Shown: positions 39,236 through 52,740, counted from the stretch's first letter. The stretch: DNA of 64,000 nt from Pogona vitticeps (GCF_051106095.1 NC_135789.1:18647501-18711500), one strand, 5' to 3'. Program-made: numbers and translations. The notes: generated by a model not told the origin, from the sequence alone.

Positions 39236-42200
39236 TCTCTTTCTCTCTCTCTCTCCCCTACCACTGGTTCTCATCGTTGAGTTCTCGTGTTCAGTTCTGG
39301 CTCCTGCCTGATTTGAAGACTTCCAGATGCAGGGTAGACCCCCTAGATCTTAGAGCTGGAGAGCTGGAAGGGACCCTATTATCATCCTCAACTTAACTGC
39401 GATCTTGGTACATCAGAGGTGGAAGGGAGCCTCTGGATCATCAAGTCCAGCCCCTAACAAGGAGGCCCAGAGGAGGATTTGGAATTCCCAACCTGTGGCT
39501 CTCCGCAGCCAGAGAGACCTCAGCCATTGAGCAACCCAGCGGGTGACGGGCAGAAGAGGGCTGGAGTGGTTGCTTTTCAGATTTGGGGTCACCCCCAGAG
39601 GTTGCTGACTTACCCCTTCCAGCAACCCAGCTGGGGGCCTTGTGGAGCTGTGGGTTCAAGAGCAGCCGAGCCTTGCCGTCTGCCTTTTAGAGTGGAAGCA
39701 GGGGCTGGAGGCTCCTGTTGGAGAACTGGGCAAGGGAGGAAGAAGAAAAATGGAATTTAGGTGGCTTGGTGGGTGAGAGAGAAGGGAGCCTGGTGGAAAA
39801 AACGAGAGAAAAGAGAGAGATGCCAAGAAAGGGGAGGGGGTAGTGATGGGGAGAGAGAGGAGCTTTAAAATATGTCTCACACTGGATTGGGAAGCCAACC
39901 TAGGTAAAATAAGTGAGGGGGAATTGGGGAGGGGAGGTGAGCAGGGGATCCCTGGAGCAGGACAGAGAGAGAAGTGTCAGGGAGAACTGCAGAATGAGTT
40001 TGATTCCAGGGGACAAACCACAAGCGTTTGGGGCAGGAGGGATGGAGAGAAGGGGGGCTCGTTCTCCTGGGCTCACCCTGGCAGGTTGCACGTGGGCCCT
40101 CCCTCCCTCCCTCCCGAGGGTCCTCGTTTGCAAGCCGACCCCTTCGCTGTGCTCAGCGGAAAAACCGAGCGGGGTTTCAAGCTGACTCAGCCCCTGGCTT
40201 GTGGGGACCCAGCGTTTGGGTCTGGAACCACCAGCGCTGCTCTTGCCAGGCTGCAAACTGGGACGGGTCACAGGCCCGCCTGGCTCTCCCACCAGGTTTT
40301 GGCACTGTTCCCATCGTCCCGTCGCATCGATCCTTCCCACTTGGTAGGACGCCAGCCGGCCTGTGTCCCCGCTGAGTGCTTTCCATTACCCAGATTTGCC
40401 CCCAGGGTCGTGTGATCTCAGAAAATCAAGGTCTCCCTCTGGGCCTTGCCAGAGAACGGGGTGCAGAGGAAGATCGGTGTGTTTGATCCCCCCCCCCCAA
40501 AATTTGCAATTGTGTGCCTTAGGAAGGGTTACATCTTTGGTAGATAGGGTCCCTCCGAGGTCCCACAAACCAGAGGGGTAGAGAAGCAACCGCTGGCTCC
40601 TTTTTCTCTCTGTGTTATCACAAAGAAATCCTCAAATGGGTGTGTGCGCAGTGGGCCCCAGATGTTCTTGGCGGAAAAAGAGCAATTTTTCTTTTTTTTT
40701 TTAATGCAAAAAGACACACAACTTTTCAAGGTTTCAGATGAGGTTGCTGTGCTCATCTGTGCTAGCATAACAGGCAAGAACAAAACAAAATCAAAAACTG
40801 TTGCACCAGGTTTTAAACCATCTTACTGGTGCCCCCTGTAAAGTCCCATGTAACTTATGGCATCTCATGTCTAGGACCTGCGAGGCATCGCTCGGCTGGC
40901 ACTTTTGCCAGTTCATTAATTAATTTGAAATATTTCTCCTCAGTTAACCGCAGCAAGCAACACAAACTTTCCGATACAAACGCCCAAAGAGGCATGGGTG
41001 ATGAGGAAAGCTGGAGACCCCAAGATTTCAAAAACCTTCAAGGGTATCTGCAAATTAAAAAAAATGATACTAGCAAAAATGTTCTGTTAACGAAAACTGC
41101 TTGTTACCTTTGTTCCTGTATTACAAACACAGGACACGCACAGTCCTCCAGCAAGCTAAGATTGTTCCTCTGTTAACTGAAAATAGTATATAGTGCAAGT
41201 AAAAGTGTTTGCTGAGCTTTGCCCGTCTGTTAACCTGAATTCTTCTGCCAAGGTCAGTGGGACACAGCCTCCGAAAGGTTTTATGGGGCTTTCTGGAGAA
41301 GCCTGGCCTCTTGCCGTTTTTCTCTGATGAGCGTTTTCCCCTTGGGTCCAGAAAAGCCAGTAACAAGGCACCATTTGTGATGATTTCCTTTTAATGAGAT
41401 TAAATCGACTTGTGGAAAGTGGAGAGGAGCAGGGTGAATCGAAAAGCCGGACCGGGGGGGGCAGGGTGGGGGTGTTTGGAAACAGGTCATCTGGCATCAA
41501 TGAAGGGATTTTTCTTCTCCTTTTTCTGGAGGAAAACTGGCTAGGGCTGCCTCCGTGTGGTCGAAGCAATAAAATCTGCATTTATTTTTGAGTTTCCAAC
41601 CACACGTGTACAGGACACAGCAGCCACGAGAATTCGGGTTGGTTAACCTTTCTTTTCTTGCGAAGCCATCAACTGCAGATTTGAAGTCCGGATGCAAGAG
41701 GCTAACTTAACACCGGAGGAGAGGTTGACTACTCTGGCCGTCTGTCTCATTCCGCTGGGTCAAGCCTCGGCGGAAGAAAGGTGATGACAGCAAAATGCTC
41801 CATTTGAGGGCTTGTTTGGAACGGGTTTCCCGTTTTCCTGGGTTGTGGAGTGTCTACGCAACCACATAAAATGGGCACACAATGAGCACAATCTGTAGCA
41901 CCCGACTCCGGCTTGGACTCTCCTTCGGGGGTTCAGAGTCCATTCCCCCCCCCCAGCACTTACATATACTGGGCAATTGATTAAGCAAAGAGGGTGGAGG
42001 TGTTAAGCCCTGGCTGGCTTCTTCGTGGTCCACATTCTGCGTCTGAAAAAGCCCCCACACTTCCAGCAATTTTTAGGCCTCGGGAATGCCTGGCCGCCCG
42101 AGGGTGCCTACCAAGAATGGCCGTCTTGGACATTAGTGGGCTGCCATCCGCACCTCACGTCTGCCACCCATCTCCCCAAAGTTTCCTCGGAACAGTCTTC

Positions 42201-43750
42201 CCTGACCCGGTGCTTTCAGAATGTTTCCGGCTGCAGCTTCCACCGGCCCCATCTGCCATGCACTAAAGTAGAGGACGATGGGCCTCATCAAAATCAGTTG
42301 GAGAGTGCCAGACGGGCTGTGGCAGCTTTAGAAAGAAAGTTTGTTTGACCTTGATTGTCCCCCTCGCCTCCCAACCTGCTTTTCCACCATTTCGCTGATG
42401 GTTTGATATTCCAGAAGGTAGACTTTTATGTTCCCGCTTAGTTTATAGCATATTCAGAATCATGAGGACTAGCATCTTAATATGATTTTATGGGAAAGGG
42501 CCATTGTTTAGTGTAAGGCATCCTAGTATTTTCTGAGAAATAAAACAATGCTTAGCATCTCAAAAGAAAGAGGATCACCCACAGATAACAAGGATCCCTT
42601 TGCCAGAAGCGGGGGGGGGGGGGCTGCAGCCGGCCCTAGCAGACTATTCAGGGGCTAGATAGACAAACCCACCCAACAAGGCTATTTTCTGTGGCACCAT
42701 TCCTAGCTTCCAAATACAACCTTTTCGAACTCAACCAACCAGTCCAGCTTTTGCCTCTTACAACACCCTAAACCGTGCAACCTTCTGGAAGACACAGCTA
42801 CTCGGAAGCAGAACCCTTTCAATGCAACGGCACTTGCTGCCAGGTGGATCCCAAATCGGCAGAAAATTCCTTGTACTTGACATACTTTGGGAAGCCCCCT
42901 GTAAAACCTTTCCATTAATCTTGCTCCGTTCAGGATGTTTATGGCTGGCCAACAGGCCATTGATTAAAACATAATTAATGGCAGAGAAGCAGATATTCTG
43001 ATCTCTCCATACAAACTTACTGCTCCATTGGGATCCTTCTGCTTCGCAGTTCCATCAAAGTCAGACCATCATCACACTCCTGCCCGCCCCCCCCTCCTTG
43101 ATTTCCCTGTGAGCTTGGCCTGAAGGTTTCACTTTGGCTTATACTCCACCTCCTGCATCATGCAGGTCCCGAGGGTTATTATGCATAGACATCTGTGATT
43201 CCCAGGGTGGTGGAGAAGAGCGGAGAGGGCAACCAAGGTAGGGCACGCCGGTGCAAGAAAAAGTCCATTTGGCTTTAAATCCCTGGTTGTGGTGCATCTT
43301 CTGGTGGCTAAGTCGGAGCCTTGCAGCATGGCCAGAAAAGCCCTTAATTCAATATATTGAGGGTCGATTGGACCAGATCCGCCCCAAACCTGAGACTCCA
43401 TTTGGTGCCAGCTTCGACAGGGCAAACCCAGAATGGGACATGGCTAAAACTACTCCCAGGAGATCATGAGCAAGCGGTGTTTTACATCCCTTGCCTTTTT
43501 GCACCGAGGCAGCGGCCCAACTGGAAAAGTTCGCTCTCCGGCCACAACAGACTTTCCAACAGATCAGCACAGGCTGGCCTCTATGCAGAACTAACATAAA
43601 TGGACACAAAAGCAGAAATTCGAAACAGTGATATTCAGAAACCAGTGGGGGGGGGGTCATTTCGCAGGGTGGCCACCCTGGGAAAAAAATAACTTAGAGA
43701 AACTCTGAAAGTAAATGGCTAACAAGGATACCAGAGGTTCGACTCTGCCT
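39236..43750. other. Intergenic BSG-HCN2, first part
   Basis: Apart from the SINE at 39350-39540, nothing with recognisable coding or RNA-gene signal was found. There is a 13-G homopolymer at 42611-42623. Confidence 0.6.
39350..39540 (-). mobile_element. tRNA-headed SINE with CR1-like tail (antisense)
   Basis: It carries the family blocks 'gctggaagggaccct', 'atcaagtccagcccc', 'aattcccaacctgtggctc' and 'gcagccagagagacc'. It has an internal duplication of the tail block, with two 'gga(a)gggacc/gggagcc' segments. Confidence 0.65.
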
Positions 43751-43754
43751 TGTT

Positions 43755-44546
43755 TGGCCCAAATCAAAATAAGGGCCGGAAGAAATATCAACAACCTCCG
43801 ATATGCAGATGATACCACTCTGATGGCAGAAAGTGAGGAGGAATTAAGGAACCTTGTAATGAGGGTGAAAGAGAAGAGTGCAAAAAACAGCCTGAAACTC
43901 AACATCAAAAAAACAGATCATGGCCACTGGTCTCATCACCTCCTGGCAAATAGAAGGGGAAGATATGGAGGCAGTGACAGATTTTATTTTCTTGGGCTCC
44001 ATGATCACTGCAGATGGAGACAGCAGCCACGAAATTAAAAGACGCCTGCTTCTTGGGAGGAAAGCGATAACAAACCTAGACAGGATCTTAAAAAGCAGAG
44101 ACATCACCTTGCCAACAAAAGTCCGCATAGTCAAAGCTATGGTTTTTCCTGTTGTGATGTATGGAAGTGAGAGCTGGACCTTAAAGAAAGCTGACCGCCG
44201 AAGAATTGATGCCTTTGAATTGTGGTGCTGGAGGAGGCTCTTGAGAATCTCCTGGACTGCAAGGAGAACAAACCTGTCCATTTTGAAGGAAATCAAGCCT
44301 GAGTGCTCACTGGAAGGACAGATCCTGAAGCTGAGGCTCCAATACTTTGGCCATCTCCTTGGAAAAGACCCTGATGTTGGGGAAGTGTGAGGGCAAGAGG
44401 AGAAGGGGACGACAGAGGATGAGATGGCTGGACAGTGTGAAGCAACCAAGATGAATTTGACACAACTATGGGAGGCAGTGGAAGATAGGAGGGCCTGGCG
44501 TGCTCTGGTCCATGGGGTCACGAAGAGTTGGACACGACTAAACGAC
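43755..44546 (+). mobile_element. BovB LINE 3' fragment, plus orientation
   Basis: The translation contains AGRNINNLRYADDTTLMAES (RT palm), then FIFLGSMITADGDSSHEIKR, VMYGSESWTLKKADRRRIDA and FELWCWRRLLRISWTARR. It ends with the BovB 3' end 'gagttggacacgactaaacg'. It is strongly 5' truncated and frame-broken. It is independent of the 20.8 kb copy and lies in the opposite orientation. Confidence 0.92.
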
Positions 44547-44614
44547 GATCCCATAAAGACATCCATACAGATTCCTTCATAGCATCAAAACTCTACTGTG
44601 CATAATAAAAAATA

Positions 44615-44825
44615 ATCCTGTGCCATCAAGTCAATTCTGACCCTTTTCAGCATCTTCCAGGTACAGAAGACGGTTCCCCCTTTTCCTTCTCTCTGGGGTG
44701 CCTCGGGATTTTGCCACTTGCCCAAGGCCACCCAGGCTGGCTCTACCCCCTAGGAGGCACTGAGCAGGATTCGAACTCCCAACCTCGGAGTCAGATACAT
44801 TTTTTCCCACATCACTGCGAGTTAA
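44615..44825 (-). mobile_element. tRNA-headed SINE with RTE-like tail (antisense)
   Basis: The antisense tail 'gtgccatcaagtcaattctg' lies at the left and the antisense B box 'gcaggattcgaactcccaac' at the right, over about 200 bp. It lies just beyond the 3' end of the BovB copy. Confidence 0.75.
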
Positions 44826-46177
44826 AACGCCTTTTCTGCCTTCAGCTAAAAACAACTCCTGTTTGATAAGCAGGAAAACAAAAAATCTTTCCGCTAACAT
44901 TTCAGGAGTCACCAACTTCGAATTGTACCATCGCTCCTTATTTTTCCAATGGCCCCAAGGTCCTTTGCTGACCGGCCATTTGAAAGCTTCAGATTTTCTG
45001 CATCGCACAGCATTGTGCCTCATCCTCGTAACCGGTGTGCGTATAAATTCATGCACCCGAAAAAGGGTTTATGCCCTATAAAAAAACTCCATCATCTTAC
45101 AGTAGCCACAGGACCCCTGCCTGGCAAGCAGTGTCTGGTGACCTCATTCCCCTATTTCATTCTAATTAAAGCTAATTAAATTTTAGGGGAAATGTCTGAC
45201 CCTGCATTACTCCCAAGAGGACAGTCTTCCCTTCAAAACTTCAGCCTCTTTTTTTTTTAATGGCACCCAAGTATTCAAGAGGTGTCCTGCACTTCCATTC
45301 TGTGTTACGAGAAAACAGAATGAAGCTTCCACCTTACACTAAAATCATCATCATGACTGCCCTCGCTTCTATCATTCTAAAATTCCTATTATAGCAATAT
45401 CTTTCTAAGGAGATTCTAAGATGGGTGCAAGCTTCTGAAACCTCTAGGTCTCTTATCATTTCCTCTGAAATTTAATTTTAGCACTAAGATTTTGAGTGGA
45501 GTGTTTTCATTAGGCTTAGGATGAGCAAAAAGCGGATGGAGGATTTGACTTGGGTCCGTTAAGTCCACTGTGTTCCCCACCTTGGTGGGTTCATCATCAA
45601 CATCTTGGAACTCCAGCGCTGGGAAGGGACCAGATTGATGATCAAGTCCAGATTTCAGAAACCTCCAGCTGAAAAAAGGGGGTTATGTCCATGAAAGCTC
45701 AAGACCTACAAAACTCAAGCATCACAAGATTCTTGGTGATCTCTTAGCACTCCTTAGTGGCCACCTTTGCCTAAAAGTCTTAATATTAAATTCGAGCACA
45801 AATGTTTGATTCCCACAAAGCCCTGTGAGCAGAGAATTTCACCAGACAATGTCAGCAGAATCAAACCAGAGGGCCCTTTCTTGATCTCTTTCCAACGCCA
45901 GAGTGTTGTATCACAACACCCATCATCCAAAAGCATCTGCAGGCTCCATTTTGCATCGCCAACTGTCTTCAAGAACCAAAACCAGATGTGTTCCGATTAA
46001 TTGACTTTCTGCCTTCTTGGGCATCTCCAAATTGCATGGCATTTTTTTGTTGGATGAAATTTATTTATTTATTTATTTGCAAGCTTTTTTTAACTGCACC
46101 ATTACCATGTTATAGAGAGCTCAAAAGCTTTCCTCTCCTCTTAACTTTTTCACACTCCAGTAAAGGTATTTATTTAC

Positions 46178-46495
46178 TCACTCCGAGAAAGACAAACCAG
46201 CGGGTTCTAGATCAAATCATGCCTGAGCTCTCTGAAGGTGAAAAAATGAAACTGAGGCTTGTTCCTACTTCGGGCACCTCATGAGAATGCAGGATTCCCT
46301 GTAGAAGACAGTGATACTGGCAAAGGTGGAAAGCAGCAGGAGAAGAGGAAGATCCCAATGTCAGATGGACAGACTCCCTAAAGGAAGCCACAACTTTTGA
46401 GATTGCAAGAGCTGGGTAGGGCAGTTCAAAACGATATTTTGGAGAGCACCATAAATCGGAAGCAACCTCACGGCACAACCACAATAAAGGTATGA
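46178..46495 (+). mobile_element. RTE-like LINE 3' end (sense)
   Basis: Plus-strand pieces read TNQRVLDQIMPELSEG with downstream 'ggaagatcccaatgtcagat' and 'aaggaagccacaacttttg'. The tail is 'cggaagcaacctcacggcac' followed by A-rich sequence. This is the same family as 1880-2235 and 5648-5845, and it shows the intact tail style also seen on the SINEs. Confidence 0.75.
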
Positions 46496-46854
46496 CTCAA
46501 GCCGTAAATTACTTTAAACACATACATGTGTCTAAAGAAAAAAATGCTTGTTAATGTTTTTTTTAAAAGCATACTTAGAAACAGACACACAGAAACGCAA
46601 AGGCCTGACAGATTGTGGCATTTTAAGAGAAATTAGCAAATTAATCCTCAGGATGTGCTTTCATGGACTAGCTGTCCCGTTTCTCAGAGCCAAAAATGCA
46701 CCCATGAGATTGTAAACTCATTATGCCACCTGGGAAGGAAAAAAAATCATTAGCTACAAAAATAGCATTAAAATGGTAGCCATCTTGATGTTATAGTTGC
46801 CCACTGAATAAGGTATTTAAACTACCCTGTGCCATGGTTGTTCTCAATCACATA

Positions 46855-46906
46855 CATACATACGTACATATGTACATACATAACCAGCCAGCCAGCCAGC
46901 CAGCTA
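46855..46906 (+). repeat. Compound (ACAT)n and (CCAG)n microsatellite
   Basis: Tetranucleotide runs acatacat/acgtacat are followed by ccagccagccagccagccag. Confidence 0.85.
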
Positions 46907-48689
46907 TCGGGGCGGACTTGCGTTTTAACCCCAAATAAACTTTAATCGTCAGTCACATCCAACTACTGTACAACGTTCTGGATGAAAGATTTCCCTGGAT
47001 GTGGGAGGACGACCACCTCCTATATATTTATTTATTAAATTTATACCCCGCCCCTCTAGACCATGTCTACTTGGGGCGGCTATGAACTCTAGATGGTGGG
47101 GATGATGGGAATTGCAATCCCACTCCCCTCTGACATACTGCCAACTCTTCCCCAGGGCTGGTTGGAAGCGGCCTCCTTCCCCCGGCTTCCCCGCCAGCTT
47201 CCACTGGGAACTAGCACGGCAAAAGTAACTTTTGCAGCTTCCCAAGAACTGGGAGACGGGTTTGCTCCCAAGCCAAGCTGCTTCTCTGCTGCATGAACCC
47301 AGCCGGAGACCGGACAAGGCTCGAGGGCTTGAGCGGCTACTTTTCAGACGTGTCTGCGTTTAGAAATCTCTAGTTTTAAAAGGCACCCATAGGGAAAAGC
47401 CTGCCCCATATTTCGGAGAGGCCCCAGCATCCCATTTCATCCCCACCCGGGGGACGGGACCTGAGCCTTTTATTGAGGATCATGAGGACTAGAAACTTTG
47501 CCCTAGTAGCATTGGGGGAGCTGGGCCTGGTCTCTCCATGTGTCTCAGACTACAACTCCCACGATCCTTGGTCAAGGATGATGGGTGTCGAAGGCCATCC
47601 AGAAAGCCAAAGGTTCCCCACGGTCAGTAAGAGCTGACAACGTTGGGCCAGGTCTCTTCCTTCTCTGCCTCTCTCAAGCACTGGCTGATAATTAAAACAG
47701 CATCTGTGCCTTTTAATTAACGGGATGAAAAAGACCCCCTTGACGGATCTCTGCACACTTGACGCCTGTCCCTACCTCTTGTGGTTGTTTTTGTTTCACG
47801 GTTCACAAGCTGCATGGGGTGAAAAACGCCCTTAAGATAAGGGGGAAACCCAGCTCATTACGGGCAATTAGGAAGCTTCTGGCAATGATGCATGACTTAA
47901 CGAAGGCCCCAAAGAAACAGGCTCGGTTGAGGTCTATGGCATTTCCCCCCCCCTCCAATCAACTCTAGTAGGGATCCTTCCTCCCCCCCCCTCCGTCCTT
48001 CTGCACCAGTTACAACTCATCAAGGCTGTATTAAAAGGGGAAATCAGAATTAAGAGCATCACAAAACATGAAACCCTTTGAACACATCTGGAGGCAGTGA
48101 GGTGCAGTGGTTAGGGTGGTAATGCCACTCCGGGGTTTCAATCAACCTTCCCAGGAGCCCTGCCAGCTGCTGAACCCTAGTCTCCAAATTGGTTCAGCCA
48201 CCTTGGAGAGCTCCCTAAACTTCGGACTCAAACCCTCACCTTGTGCTCACGGGAACAAAGATGGAACATGAAATAGAATTATAATAAATTGGAGGGTGCA
48301 TGATTAAGAAAGCGAAACGATTGGGGAGAATAACCTCGTTTGAAAACTTTTCTCCAGGCCTGGCAGGCTGCGCCACAGGGCCAGGGGATGATGGGTATTG
48401 TAACCCAACACATCTGGCAGGGTGTCCCGATTAGATTTGTCTGAGTCCAGACCCATGCTCACCTCTTTCGCAGCTCATCTGCTGGTCACAATGTGATGCG
48501 ACCATGATTCACACACAATGCCACACTACAGGGCATGAGGGGGTGATCAAGGGAGCAGGCAAAAAGACACTGAAGTCAATTAACCGGGGAAATCTGTTAC
48601 AAACAATGATAATTATCTGCCAGGCAAATCATGTGCCTCTTTCTTCGTTTTATTCTCCAACTCGACAAACTGTGTTTTCTCTCAACTAT

Positions 48690-48840
48690 TATAATAATGT
48701 TACAACTGCCGAGCTGGGAGGGACCCCTAAGGGTCATCCAGTCCAGCCTTGTTCATGGAGGCCCGGTGGAGATTTGAACTCCTAACCTTTGGCTCTGCAG
48801 CCAGATGCTTAAACTCCTGGGCAATCCGGCAGTTCAAATA
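48690..48840 (-). mobile_element. tRNA-headed SINE with CR1-like tail (antisense)
   Basis: It begins with an antisense (ATT)n tail, then 'gagctgggagggacccctaa', 'catccagtccagcc' and the antisense B box 'agatttgaactcctaacc'. Confidence 0.75.
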
Positions 48841-49601
48841 GACCTGTGCATCCCAAAAGCCTGCCAAGTTCCATTTTATATCCGATTCCAAGACCTGCAG
48901 TCGGATCCGCCAGGTGCACTAAGGTGATCTGCAATTCCCAAATGCTCATCCCCAAATAAAATCTGTGGGTCTTGAAGGCTCATTGCCGATTTAGCTGCAA
49001 CAGTGTAACACGGCGACCTGTCTGAAAATTCTGGCTTTTGTATTCAAATTCCGCTTCTTTGTTTTTTGCCCCCACATGTGAGATAAAGATGAAATACATC
49101 TCGCTTACAAGATCAGGTGTTTTACAGATTGCCACAGTAATAAGCACAAAAATGAAATCAAACTGATACAAGGAAATAAAGCTTTATCCCCCAAAAGCTT
49201 AGCAAAACTCAGGTGCTGGGGAACCCTGCAACCAAAATGTAAAATGAATCAAGTTCCTAGTCCTTAAGGTGAGAAAAGTATGTTTGAAAGTGTAAGGGAG
49301 TGAGAGAGAGAGAGAATACTGGTTGGTGTTCTACACCGAGGCTGGTTAAAATTGACACAGATTTCGCTCCCACCAACATACAATGTCCAAAATTTCCATG
49401 ACATGAAGAAAAGCCATGAAGCCAAACAGGAAGGCAGTAGAATCAGCTCCGTAAAATGGCAGACATTTGGGATCCTTATCCTGGTTGCAAACCGGAGGTT
49501 CTCCTCCTCTCCCGCTACTCGAATCTGGGGTTCATTTGGCCCCAAGCCAGAAAGAGAAAAGAAAAACACACACCAAACATCACAGTTCAGTTCTGCCATG
49601 T

Positions 49602-49607
49602 TTTATT
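49602..49607 (-). promoter_or_regulatory. Candidate HCN2 poly(A) signal
   Basis: On the minus strand this is AATAAA, followed by a GT/T-rich stretch (GTGATGTTTGGTGTGTG then TTTTTC) starting about 20 bases downstream. It is the first canonical AATAAA after the HCN2 stop, 4.3 kb away. A variant ATTAAA lies at 51060-51065. Confidence 0.5.
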
Positions 49608-51969
49608 ACACAGGATGGGTCCAGATGAACAGGCGGACGTTTCGTCCGAGGGGCGGAAAAGCAGCCGTTTTTCAGGGGACAGACACCCCCACCGCCCCCC
49701 ACCGGCCTTTTCAAGCGTCCGCTCCATTTTGCCGGAACCGGACGCTGGTGGGACCTTGGACAGATAAGGTGTGCGGCTGGCAGAGGGGGGGGGGGAATGC
49801 TACTGCGGAAGGATGCGCCCCAACTCATAGCTTGCCTCCCCCCTTCTGGGCCTTCCCATAGAAGACACCCCCACCCTGTTACAGAGGTCATTCGTTAGCA
49901 GCATAATTAAGGTCACTAAAAAAGGAGATGTTGACATCACCTCTCAGACAACCAAACCGAACCCAAAATGGCAATCTCGGTGGGGAGGGTCCCCGCCAGA
50001 TATGGGGGGGGCCTGAGCTTGGGGTCCCGAGTGAAAGACACTCCACCGAGTTTCAAGGCCAACCCAGGGGAGAAATTCAAGAATTGCAGCCTGGACTGGC
50101 ATGAGCTACAGCATGATCCTAAGAAAAGATTTTTTCTCAGAAGGAGGCCCTCGGTGGGGTGGATGCTGCCGGAAGCATGGTCGCGACTGTAGCCCAGCTT
50201 GCAAAAACACACACACAAACAAACACACAAAAGACAGCATTTCAAGAACATCTCCCCCCTTTTAAAAAGATTGACCCAACCCTCCTTCTCGGCTGCAATT
50301 CCAGCCTTGACTGACATGGGACGGCATTTTTCCTCGCCGTCTCTCCATCCCTGTAGGCTCCTTGCAGGCAGATGCAGAAAGGGACCCTCAGCTATCCCTC
50401 TTTCCAGGGCACTCGATTTAAATATATAAAAATATGCTGTCTGCAATTTTTGCATTTTGGGGAAAGGCTGGGATGAACAACTGAAGGCAGGGAGGCTGGC
50501 TGGCAGACCCTGGCAGCCAAGGGCTTTGGGTTTTGACCCGAACTTCGCCCAAGCTCTCCAAAGGGGCAGAATTCTACCCCTAGCCTCGCTCTCCTGTAAC
50601 TTTCGGATTAAAAAGTGGATCCTCCCCCTGAGGGTCAGGCATTCCTTCTAACTTTAGATATTTCTGCAACTGGAAGAGAATATTTCAAGGTATGCTCTGA
50701 GGCACTCTTGTCTTTCCACCCTGTGCAGGTTTTAAGGCATTACAAATTGCACTAAAGGTCCTTTTCTTCCAGCTATGAAACGCTGGCGCTATGGCCATTG
50801 TGCTTCCTTTCCCAGCCGCCCGGGGCTGTCCCTTGTGCAGCCTGTATCTTGTCACACCAAACTGTTTCGCCCTGGGTTTTATCTGGTCTGGTTATCAAGG
50901 TCCTAGCCCTCATTGTTTCCTGGAAGCAGCCAGGAACTGAAAAACCAGAGGAGGCAGTGCAATAACCAAAGCAATAAAACAATTAAAAAAAAAAAAGACA
51001 CTCTGAGATATGTTTCCTCTCCATTTCGCTTTCCACCTTGGGGTTTGACATTATGGATGTTTAATGCAATCTTGCTGTACTAATATTTGGGGGGGGGGGA
51101 TGCCTACATTTCCTACAAGGAAAAGGCCAGCTCCATTTGCATCCCCAAAGATACTTCTTGGTTGATTTTCAACTGGCCACTTTCTAGGAAAAAGATCTCC
51201 TTAGAAGGAAGAGAGTTTTTTGGGGGGGCAGGGGGGGAGAGACGTTAAGGCTTGAAAGCAGAGACATAAAGAGAGACTATTAAAATCATTCTCCTTGCAT
51301 ATGAAGAACTACTGGTGTCTTCCATTTTGCTTCAAAATATCAAGTTTCTAGACATCATGGTCTAGAAAAAGTGGGCCATAAAGGGCCCCATTGCGCTTCC
51401 GGTTGTTTCCAACATGTCTGGTTTTGAACATGTCTGCTTGGAAAACAGAAGGCCAGAGAACACACCATCGCTCCCGCGCTTTCTCGCCTGGCCAGCTTGT
51501 TCTCTGCCTTCCCAATTCTCCTAGAAACTCGTAAAATTTGCCTCAAAACTTCCACAAACCGCACCATCGACACACGCAAACTGACACACACACACAAGCC
51601 CTGAAAATTAAGAAACTGTATTCCAAAACTGTGCATCCAAATCCCATGTGGATTTCAACCACTGGAACAAAGATTGACGCTTCACTCTTTCACACACTCC
51701 CACTGGCAAAACTAGATATATATTCCAGATATATTTTAGGGGACCATGAATAATCCCGGGGAATGACTCTCCCCGGGGACCCTGTTATAAAAGTGTGAAT
51801 TCAGGCATGTCAGCCTGTCAGTGGGAGAAAAACACTCCGCAGAAGAATGAACGACCCTTCCCTGGATGTTCTATTTATATATAAAAAGAAGATAAACAGA
51901 ACCACCTAGGCTAAAAGGACTTTCTCTGCATGTTATGGCTGAGAATTTAGCTTTCACAAGGAAAAAGGC

Positions 51970-52740
51970 ACCAGAAAGAAAGAAAGGCATGAAGAAGGAA
52001 GGAAGGAGCGAGTTGATGATGGAAGGAAGGAAGGAGGGAGCTGACAATGAACGCAAGGAAGGAAGGAGCTGATGATGGAAGGAAAAAAGGAAGGAGCTGA
52101 CAATGAATGGAAGGAAGGAGATGATGATGGAAGGAAAAAAGGAAGGAGCTGACAATGAATGGAAGGAAGGAGATGATGATGGAAGGAAGGAAGCTGATGA
52201 TGGAAGGAAGGAGCTGATGATGGAAGGAAAAAAGGAAGGAGCTGACAATGAATGGAAGGAAGGAGATGATGATGGAAGGAAGGAAGCTGATGATGGAAGG
52301 AAGGAGCTGATGATGGAAGGAAAAAAGGAAGGAGCTGACAATGAATGGAAGGAAGGAGATGATGATGGAAGGAAGGAAGCTGATGATGGAAGGAAGGAGC
52401 TGATGATGGAAGGAAAAAAGGAAGGAGCTGACAATGAATGGAAGGAAGGAGCTGATGATGGAAGGAAGGAAGCTGATGATGGAAGGTAGAAAGGAAGGAA
52501 GGAAGGAAGGTAGAAAGGAAGGAAGGAAGGAAGGAAGGAAGGAAGGAAGGAAGGAAGGAAGGAAGGAAGGAAGGAAGGAAGGAAGGAAGGAGCTGATGGT
52601 GGATGGAAGGAAAGAAGGAGCTGATGGATGGAAGGAGATGATGATGGAAGGAAGGAAGCTGATGATGGATGTAAGGAAGGAACGAGCTGATAATGGAAGG
52701 AAGGGGCTGATGAATGGAAGGAAGAGTGGGAGGGAGGATG
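51970..52740 (+). repeat. Minisatellite with 93-bp higher-order unit plus (GGAA)n
   Basis: The marker 'gacaatgaatgg' recurs at 52151, 52244, 52337 and 52430, exactly 93 bp apart. Each unit is built of GGAAGGAA and GAGCTGATGATGG blocks. It passes into a nearly pure (GGAA)n run at about 52490-52590, then mixed blocks to 52740. Because 93 is divisible by three, several frames stay open across it; these are not genes. Confidence 0.95.

Larger units (their letters stand above)
44547..49590. other. Intergenic BSG-HCN2, second part
   Basis: Contains the SINE at 44615-44825, RTE-like fragment at 46178-46495, (ACAT)n/(CCAG)n tracts at about 46850-46905, a TTTATTTA-type repeat head at 47018-47080, a possible SINE head at about 48095-48260, and the SINE at 48690-48840. 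No gene was recognised. Confidence 0.6.

Noticed and set aside
39843-40415. 190-codon plus-strand frame and a 146-codon antisense frame in the BSG-HCN2 interval
   Set aside because: Low-complexity Gly/Arg/Pro composition in GC-rich DNA, no domain, no splice or promoter context.
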